Source of the DNA: Ciona savignyi
Taxonomy: Eukaryota; Chordata; Ascidiacea; Phlebobranchia; Cionidae
Reading direction: 5' to 3'
Assembly (NCBI GenBank): GCA_000149265.1
Contig: CH003412.1
Coordinates: forward strand, 1,439,808 to 1,503,807
Length of the DNA stretch: 64,000 nt
Shown here: positions 60,909 through 64,000 of the stretch, in pieces
Layout of the letters: each line of letters begins with the position of its first letter
How positions within the stretch are numbered: position 1 is the stretch's first letter
Notes under the pieces: generated by a model
What the model saw: only the letters and a program-made list of their open reading frames with translations
Databases searched by the model: none
What the model was told of the DNA's origin: nothing
Translations under genes and position numbers: made by a program

Positions 60909-63900
60909 CGCTTAACACTTCCAGATAATGGTTTGTTTGCTCGTGGGATTTATGAGAAGCCGCTTAATCGCTTAGATCAACATTATTATGAAGAGAGCAG
61001 CTTAATGTGGGGTCCAGCCAAACGATTTCGTGGTTAAAGGTGGAGCAGGGCCTGAAGTTTTGGTAGGTTGGGGCTAATCCACCATTTCACTCCGGAAACC
61101 AGTCACTGTATCTTAAACACGAAACTTAAAACACCATCTGAAACTGCTTACAGTAACTACTAGTTTAATTACTGCCAGTCAATGATATCGATTTCATCGC
61201 TTGTCCCGATTCTAATTAAACCATATGTCACTTTAGAGTGTATACGCACCACTGCAGTATAACAGGGTTATATTTTTTAGCATTACTGAAACAAAACAAA
61301 TGTGGACTAAATGGGCTCCATAATTTTTTTAACCTAACAGAAATCAGCAGCGCAACGCTTGCACGCAATCGGACGCCCCTCACGCAACCATCTTATATAC
61401 CGCGATAAATCTCTCGTCGGAATTAGAGTCGACCGTGGTCACTGAAGGCAACTATAATCTTGTGGTAATTATCATTATAAGTCACGGTGGCATCGGCTAT
61501 CTGTTCGCGGTTCAGGCTAAGTCAGAAAAAATAAACACTATTTGACGAAATAATCTTTCTGGTGGTTATAAAATGCCTATACTCGGCCCAAAATAACCAA
61601 CAAGAAAGGCTTTCTTTTTTAAATATAAAATCGTTGAAATCAGCCTACCTAGATCTAAGACGGAGACCGTATTTTAAACAGGAAACAAATATTTTCTCTG
61701 TCATAGGATATGATAATACGATGTCTGTCGGTCGAAGCGATAAAAGTACTGAGCAATTTAACTGCTTTAGCACGTATTACTTCAGTTAATTTGAACCCGC
61801 TGTAATATTTTATCAGTTCTTCCTTTTGCCTGTACACTGAGTTGCTATTAAGATATAAATGGGCCAAACTAATGAAGGTGATGAACACATCCGTGTATGT
61901 TATATTCATTAGCATCATTACCTCAAGCGTCAATTATCTATTTTACTGCTATTTAACCCTAGCACGAAGAACCGATAAACAAATATATTTAATCGAATTG
62001 GTAAAAATGTAACTGCATTTTTATATTATGTTTATTTATCATGTTAGCCACACAACCTTGCACTATATTACTTTGCAAAGCTGCAATCGTTGTATAAATA
62101 AGAAAAATGCTAACTGACAGAAAAATAAATACTCACAAATAATTTATGACCAACTCATTCCTACAAGCTCATCTCATCGGTTGAATGACACGCATTTCTA
62201 TGTTTCCGTTACTAATAGTAAGATGAAGTAGTCAATGTAAAACGAAATTGGAACTATTGATATACAAAGTTTAAAAAGAAGCCGCGATACTACAGTACAA
62301 CAGATAAAGCTCGTAAACATTTACTACCTTGACTGGCGAAACCGCGCGGGTAAAGTGTCAAACGACAGTCTCTCTGTCGTTCATCTCATGGTCTATCGAA
62401 AAAAGCAGGACAAAGGAAAGGAAATAGTTAGATTGTGATGTACGGACCGTCGGCGCTAAGTCCACAGAGCGTGGAATACGCTGTCAGTAAGAAACTCTTG
62501 TTTGCTATGAAAACACAACCTAACTGCTAGGCAAACAACTTTAAAAAGAAGTAGGAAGCTCCGATTCCGTTGACGTAAACACCAAAGAACGAGATAAGGT
62601 TTATACAACTTAGTCTTTAAGTAAATTCTATCGCATAAATTTGCCTGGCGGAATAAATGACAAAATGCTGCATTGGATTTAAGGAATGCGTTGTTACTGC
62701 AACTTTTATAGGTCTCTTACCTGAACTGTACAGGCTACTCAATATAAGGTCGAGATGCGACAGAGAAGGCGCTAGCAGATTCACAATAGATGCAGTCTAC
62801 CGTAAAATAACGTCCTTTTATCGATGTGCACGGCCATTAAGTATAATACGATATCAGATAATACAGAAATATAGATTTTATTTAATATTGTGTGCTAACG
62901 GAAATACCAAATGTTCTAATCCTTTACCACTGCATAGCGCCTTTTAATAAATAAAAGTATCTTACAGCAATAATCTGTCTTTCTATTTTGATTCTATGCC
63001 GTTGCAGTATATAGGCCTACGTCACGACATACGTCCAGCATATATACAGTATTACTGAACTATAGCATGATTTGATAAATTGCCGCGCTGATCTGGACAA
63101 CGAAACTCGTTTACCTGCTGAGAACGTAAACAAGCATTTCTATTTTTGCGCTGGAATGAATTTGTAACGGAGAGTTTTATGTCTCCCGCGGCAGTAATTG
63201 TTGCATAACTTTGCGATTAGAAAGCGAAACAATAAAGGCTATACACAATGTTAGTACAATGAACAGTATTTACACAGAAGAAATACTAACTATAATAATG
63301 AAATAATATTCTGATTTTATGAGCGACATAGGCATCATATAATCTGCAAAACAAGCAAAATGTTTGGAAACACGTTACCAAAATGAATTGCACTTTACAA
63401 AAGAGTTGACAAAACCCATTGAAATAAATAAGGTACGTATGGAATTGTTATTAAAGGAACAAATGGCGCTGACCTCGCTCTATAGCAGGTTGTCACTCTG
63501 AAAGTATCTTGGAACACTCAGTACAAATTAAAATTGAAAAATGCAGAATAGTAACATGAAAAACGTTAAGAAAAAGTAGGACTCTCTAACAGTGTAAAAA
63601 TGGACGCAAAACAAAATAAAAACTTAGTAGGCTTCGCATAGAGTTTTTATAATTCATCTAAAATATTGTGGGCTACATCTCTTTGCTCGCATCAGTTTCT
63701 TATTTAAAACCGACATAGTAAAGACCTATTTTGTCAGTACAAGAAAACGGCATCCAATAGTTAATATAAGGTTTATCGTGGAGCACAGTTTGCCAGGCAT
63801 ACCCGAACGATATAAAGACGCTGAGGTAATAACCTGATACCAGCATCAAAATGTGCCTGGAAACGTATAAAAAAAAGTTAAAGTAATATTTTCAGATTCC

Positions 63901-64000
63901 CCCCAAATATACTTACCAAATAGCGTGCATATACGGAAAGTGAATACTCAGCCAGAAATCACAGATCATGCGATCTGATACCCAGCAGAGAAAAGCAAGA

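Larger units (their letters stand above)
58774..64000. other. Non-coding region upstream of the PEAK-like gene
   Basis: No gene is recognised. It contains a perfect CRE (59099-59106) about 330 bp upstream of the PEAK-like ATG, a 44-bp tandem duplication (60819-60908), and GC-richer islands at about 61340-61520 and 62640-62960. Open frames of 66 (60837-61037) and 96 codons (62657-62947) show no domain and no splice partners. The promoter and distal enhancers of the PEAK-like gene are the most likely content. Confidence 0.45.

Noticed and set aside
62657-62947. 96-codon open frame near the right end
   Set aside because: No domain, start context or transcript-like structure; left as non-coding.
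1-64000. CRISPR arrays, prokaryotic operons, rRNA genes, LTR elements or other virus-like elements
   Set aside because: None seen; the window is ordinary animal nuclear DNA with introns.

Overview
The window looks like genomic DNA from a tunicate, most likely a Ciona-type sea squirt. It is AT-rich with short GT-AG introns (many 45-70 nt), compact genes on the right, and tRNA-derived SINEs and small MITEs. Its proteins are clear animal orthologues. Species and chromosome cannot be fixed from the sequence alone, and nothing here was checked against a database.

Layout. Positions 1 to about 28,000 form a gene desert. I find no credible protein-coding gene, but many GC-richer islands stand out from the AT-rich background. 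The desert lies directly upstream of an Iroquois-class TALE homeobox gene (Irx, + strand, 28306-33261, 8 coding exons, about 672 aa). The rest of the window carries genes on the - strand only. A five-exon TPR-protein gene (33488-36453) converges on Irx with overlapping 3' ends. It is followed by PYM1 (exon-junction-complex disassembly factor, 37452-38569), an intronless ABCC5-type transporter (39152-43297), a C22orf39/UPF0545 family gene (43612-43959), and a very large 15-exon PEAK1/PRAG1-like pseudokinase scaffold gene (46101-58773). Positions 58,774-64,000 are again non-coding.

Most notable observation. Two unrelated elements of about 145-150 bp in the Irx desert each occur twice, in inverted orientation and nested order: B1 (5763), A1 (6641), A2 reversed (14571), B2 reversed (20822). 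Copies are about 98-99% identical, while the DNA between them is not alignable by eye. Similarity fades gradually at the edges, and there are no terminal inverted repeats or target-site duplications. This fits an old inverted duplication of a regulatory domain in which only strongly constrained elements stayed similar. A tail-to-tail pair of small genes or ncRNAs sharing two conserved exons is the main alternative. A third, more diverged pair (C1/C2) is in direct orientation.

How the genes relate. Irx is a developmental transcription factor with the expected large regulatory landscape. The - strand genes are housekeeping or signalling genes. C22orf39, ABCC5-like and PYM1 are closely packed, with 3' splice acceptors just upstream of the ABCC5-like and PYM1 starts and no obvious cis exon before them, which is compatible with SL trans-splicing or operon-like transcription as known in Ciona. 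Repeats are modest: two SINE copies of one family plus a fragment, one hAT-type MITE with a perfect 8-bp target duplication, fold-back repeats, and a tandem duplication of about 514 bp.
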